A stretch of DNA of 64,000 nt, taken from Temnopleurus reevesii (taxonomy: Eukaryota > Echinodermata > Echinoidea > Temnopleuroida > Temnopleuridae). How positions within the stretch are numbered: the first letter of the stretch is position 1; each line of letters begins with the position of its first letter. The position numbers were made by a program, and so were the translations under genes. Below the pieces are notes generated by a model. The model was given only the letters and a program-made list of their open reading frames with translations, did no database searches and was not told where the DNA came from. Shown here one piece after another: positions 60,808 through 64,000 of the stretch. The stretch lies in the NCBI GenBank assembly GCA_036244855.1, contig BQKZ01000084.1, positions 13,515 through 77,514 on the forward strand, read 5' to 3'.

Positions 60808-61317
60808 AAGCCCAAGTATAGTTTTGGTAAAAGCGAATATTTTTATCGCCAAATTTTGTCTTCAAATCTACTTAAAAAGAAACATGATATCATGAACATG
60901 TTGTACAAAAGATTGTACGAAAAATTAACAAGTTTTGGAAAAGTTATAACCTAAAGTGTGGAAAATATTTTAGCGTCGTAGCCCCCGACGCGAATTCAAT
61001 ATTTTCTTTCTTGATAAAGGACAGCTTCTCATGAACAGAATTGGATAAAAATTTCAGAATTTATTTTTTGTATTCCTTTTTCGCATGCTTTAATAAAATC
61101 TTGGAAATAATTTTCTATATGCCCGATAAGAAGCAAAATATTGTTATAACCAAGAGAGGGCGCTAAATACGATTTAACGGTCAAATTCAAATTTTCAAAG
61201 AATTCGCTCGTAGAAAAATATGCTATGATCTTGAAATGTGTATAGAAACTATATGTCATGGTATATATCCCCAAAATTCACATTTCTTTAATCTTTACCA
61301 AAACTATACATGGGCTT
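60808..61317. mobile_element. TTAA-flanked foldback element, AGCCCAAGTATAG family
   Basis: AGCCCAAGTATAGTTTTGGT at the left and ACCAAAACTATACATGGGCT at the right are inverted, with TTAA at each border. It shares the left TTAA with the element before it. A TTAA target is the hallmark of piggyBac-type insertion. No transposase is present. Confidence 0.75.
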
Positions 61318-61475
61318 TAAGGTGAATTCTAAATATGTTTAAGCAGTTGTAAACAATACCATTTAGAGATGCAATGTTATCTCTTTGATAAGGCACAATA
61401 ACAGATGCACCATATTTCTGTAAAATTGCCATTCTTCCGAGATCAATAGACTTCTTGTACTTCCTGTATGATTAT

Positions 61476-61656
61476 GGGGGTGTTGCTCGAAAGTTGCAAT
61501 TGATCACAAGTTGCAGTCTATCGGTATGTGGCAATGAGACTAATCGTTTCATGCCCATCTTGTTAAACGTGCATGCGCGAATGATAACGTGTATTACAAT
61601 TTGCAACTGATTTGCAGTTGATTTGCCGATCAATTAAAACTTATAGCACCATCCCC
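61476..61656. mobile_element. PIF/Harbinger-like MITE, copy 6
   Basis: It starts GGGGGTGTTGCTCGAAAGTT and ends with decayed inverse TATAGCACCATCCCC. The interior GTTTCATGCCCATCTTGTTAAA is shared with the other copies. This is the most diverged of the six. Confidence 0.75.
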
Positions 61657-62008
61657 AACGACAAAGCTATTCTTTACACAAAATTTTTGATAGATGAAGT
61701 TGCAATCGAAAGTTGATGCATACATTTGAAGGTATACCACTGTAAGAGTAAATTTTAAAGGATATTTCATTATATTTTTTTTCAATAATGAAATAACTGT
61801 GCTTATTGTACAATTTCTTTTGTTTTCTACCAAGCATGGTTACCATGGATACAGTAAACTCTGACCACCAGTTTCATTACCTACAGAGTTTACCTGTAGC
61901 ACTCAGTTCAATTCACAGCAGGGACACAGGTCTGTGATCAAGTCCTGCGNTTACCTGTAGCACTCAGTTCAATTCACAGCAGGGACACAGGTCTGTGATC
62001 AAGTCCTG

Positions 62009-62258
62009 CACTGTGAACAGTACCGACAAAGATATTGGGCAAAGTCCACAACTCCCATTCAAACCTTCACTCTACATGTAGTTCTATACACATAAAGAAA
62101 AGTCACTCCTTCTTATTCTGCTGAAAAATATCAAACTGGTGTCATGCTTGCACTCTGAATCAACGGGAAAATAATTTCTTGTGTCTGCATATATCTATTG
62201 AGAAGGTTTAAATGAGAGTTTACTTTTTCCAATTCCTTTGACTGTTCTGTTCAGAGTG
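62009..62258. mobile_element. Foldback element, GAGCAGAAGGGACAAAG family, diverged copy
   Basis: It starts CACTGTGAACAGTACCGACA and ends TTTGACTGTTCTGTTCAGAGTG, with CCATTCAAACCTTCACTCTA and TCCTTCTTATTCTGCTGAAA inside as in the 38.1 kb copy. Confidence 0.65.
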
Positions 62259-62594
62259 ATTTCTATGCATTTCCTTTAACAGGTTCCAGTGACAATAAAC
62301 TTCTGAGGCAAAGTGTATCATTTGGAAGGCAATCTAATTTTTCTAGATTAAGTATCTTTTAAAAGAATCTTCGGTGGTACAGTTGTGATGCAGTAAAAAT
62401 TAAAAACTAGACAACGAATTATGTGTAAACTGTTATAATCAGTTTATTATCTTCCTTTCACAGACAATTATTCCAGAGTTTACGCTCGACAACGGAGCGG
62501 CTCAACGACGGGAGAATTCGTCAGATTCCTGCGTTCTTGCTAACCCGTCCTTATTCCCTCCTTTGCTCTTAACTTCTGTTACGCTACTCGCTCA

Positions 62595-62700
62595 ACGGCA
62601 GTATGCAAATTGAGTGTGATGAGCTCTCACGCCGAAATCCAAAGATTTGCATTATAGGCACGTGATACGCTTGGCCGCATCTGATTGGCTACGTTCCTGC
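62595..62700. promoter_or_regulatory. Promoter-like cluster: two octamers, E-box, CCAAT
   Basis: ATGCAAAT lies at 62,603-62,610 and its reverse ATTTGCAT at 62,645-62,652. CACGTG follows at 62,659-62,664 and an inverted CCAAT box (ATTGG) at 62,684-62,688, all in a GC-richer stretch. Octamer plus CCAAT is an established combination in animal histone and snRNA promoters. No histone or snRNA gene is seen, so the target is unknown; the plus-strand ORF at 63.2 kb and the minus-strand ORF at 62.7-63.0 kb are the nearest candidates. Confidence 0.35.
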
Positions 62701-62719
62701 ATCTAAGACGGACTTGGGA

Positions 62720-63019
62720 TTAAGCAAAAACCGTTGTAGAATTCTGATCTTCGCTGCTGTTGTCATTGGCAACCAGCGAAGCCGACTTAAACGGGTCGAA
62801 AATGGTATTGATCAGCGATTTTGCCGTCCGTGATGACGGTGCGTAACCTCGCAAACCTTGACTTTGAACAGTACTTTGCGATTTGCAAGTACTTTTGATG
62901 AATAGAATATTAAAAGGACTTGAAACGTTGATTGGAATAAAAGGTACAGGGGTGAAATCTACATTTGAGATCAACGAATGTGAACGATTCGATCTATAAC
63001 CAAATGTGGGCAAATACAT
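62720..63019 (-). CDS. Hypothetical 99-residue ORF
   Basis: This open frame runs from ATG at 63,017-63,019 to a stop at 62,720. The protein is Ser/Asn/Pro-rich with a plausible helical stretch TAKSLINTIFDPFKSASLVA and no recognised domain. It lies in a locally GC-richer stretch, which is why it is listed. It could be a first exon, a chance ORF or part of a repeat, and no splice evidence decides between these. Confidence 0.22.
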   Translation of the reverse strand: MYLPTFGYRSNRSHSLISNVDFTPVPFIPINVSSPFNILFIKSTCKSQSTVQSQGLRGYAPSSRTAKSLINTIFDPFKSASLVANDNSSEDQNSTTVFA

Positions 63020-63207
63020 AGGATTATCACCATAACATATCTTTTGAAATACTTTCAGCCTCCTATAACTCGGCTGTCGAATAAAGCCAAGTGAGCTAAG
63101 AAATAGAGAATAACAATTTGAGGGCTAACATCAACTAAAAGTATCTGAAAAAGGATTTCCGTTTCTGATATTGCTCAAACAAAAATGAAAACCTGTTTCG
63201 TTTACAG

Positions 63208-63564
63208 ACAACCACAGGCACAAATATGCACATTATACTCACTGCGGCACTGCTGATGCTGCCAGCACGTTTTCGGACTCCGATTTCAAACATGTTTCCG
63301 GAATTGCAATATTACAGTCCGAACCTCAAGAAAATGATGTCTGATTGCTCTGTATGTACACTGCTAAAATTCCAAGGATCAATCAAGAGATGTGTATCCA
63401 AAATCAGAGACGGGGAAGAAAAATCGCTGAGAGATGCGATCGTATTGATTGCCGACATTCAAGAATGGGGCAAGAATTCCTCTAGTATGTCAAACATGGA
63501 TGAGGACCAATCAGTAATCAGCAAGAGTGAGCAAACTAGCTCTCCGGTTATGTCAATTTCTTAG
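63208..63564 (+). CDS. Hypothetical terminal exon or small ORF
   Basis: A tttcgtttacag acceptor-like site at 63,207 is followed by an open frame (TTGTN then Met at 63,226) running to TAG at 63,564. The 112 residues from Met include MMSDCSVCTLLKFQGSIKRC and EEKSLRDAIVLIADIQEWGK, then an acidic Ser-rich tail. Composition looks protein-like, with several charged amphipathic stretches, but I recognise no family. It could be the last exon of a gene whose promoter is the block near 62,600. Confidence 0.35.
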   Translation, partial: TTTGTNMHIILTAALLMLPARFRTPISNMFPELQYYSPNLKKMMSDCSVCTLLKFQGSIKRCVSKIRDGEEKSLRDAIVLIADIQEWGKNSSSMSNMDEDQSVISKSEQTSSPVMSIS

Positions 63565-64000
63565 CTCCCAGTTATTGTGTGGTGGAATTGCTACAATATA
63601 TCTTTGCCGATAGGTAATAAAAAATGTTACAGATATCAAGATTCACAATCAATTCAGGAAATTGGTCGCATATGAAATGGTGCGAGCGATTAGAATGATG
63701 GCAATTTCTGACTTGATCCTGATGTTCTTAAAGTATTGATGAGAAGAAGTACCCATATCCGTTCAGTTATATACAATTTTACAGACCACTGGTGGAAGAG
63801 TCAAGAGATCTCTATTAGATTAAAAGAAAAAAAAGTTATTGACAAACTGATGGATTGGATAAAGCAAATCATAAGGATTAAGAAGGATGAACTTCAGAGT
63901 TCATCCAAATGATCAGTTTAATCCTCCACTTCAACCGATAATCCTCGGATGCTAAGTAATAATCCCTTAACTGCTTGAAAACAGACTCCTGCTATTTGTG
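63565..64000. other. Unassigned sequence at window end
   Basis: This is AT-rich DNA after the hypothetical plus-strand ORF. It could be 3' UTR; no other feature was seen. Confidence 0.5.

Overview
This is AT-rich eukaryotic (animal) nuclear DNA. Split genes with GT-AG introns, tRNA-derived SINEs, many short palindromic DNA transposons and very high allelic variation all fit a marine invertebrate deuterostome. An echinoderm, most likely a sea urchin, is my best guess from general character; no species-specific marker was identified. There are no operons, ribosome binding sites or CRISPR arrays.

Two protein genes are secure, both on the minus strand. A single-exon TMEM45-family membrane protein lies at 12,326-13,189. 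A rhotekin orthologue (RTKN/RTKN2 type: HR1 coiled coil, anillin-like region, PH domain) is split into 11 recognised coding exons between 55,322 and 22,610. Their lengths add up to 1,686 bases (561 codons plus stop) with every intron phase matching, close to the vertebrate rhotekin length. A first exon upstream of 55,322 was not found. Around the recognised exons lie extra, mostly broken copies of exons 4, 5, 7, 8, 9 and of the end of exon 11. Two weak hypothetical ORFs lie near 63 kb beside a promoter-like block with two octamer motifs.

Layout: 1-12.3 kb is repeat-rich intergenic DNA with several MITE families. 12.3-13.2 kb is TMEM45. 13.2-15.1 kb is intergenic. 15.2-18.5 kb is a long (ATC)n microsatellite present as two alleles. 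18.5-27.4 kb and 27.4-35.5 kb are two versions of the 3' third of rhotekin. 35,516-36,472 is an N gap. 36.5-55.3 kb holds rhotekin exons 9 to 1, including a second N gap (50,320-51,092) and a satellite-like block at 43.9-47.1 kb. 55.3-62.4 kb is gene-poor and rich in foldback elements, and 62.4-64 kb holds the hypothetical genes.

The most important reading of the window is that its apparent 9-kb tandem duplication is very probably an assembly artefact. Sequence on either side of the single-N joints shows that 1-16,646 continues into 27,376-35,515 (170 identical bases), while 16,648-27,374 continues into the contig starting at 36,473 (45 identical bases). They look like the two parental haplotypes laid end to end. 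Read this way, the window shows a SINE and a MITE each present on only one haplotype, a patch of almost purely synonymous divergence in the last rhotekin exon, and a prediction of the sequence missing from the N gap.
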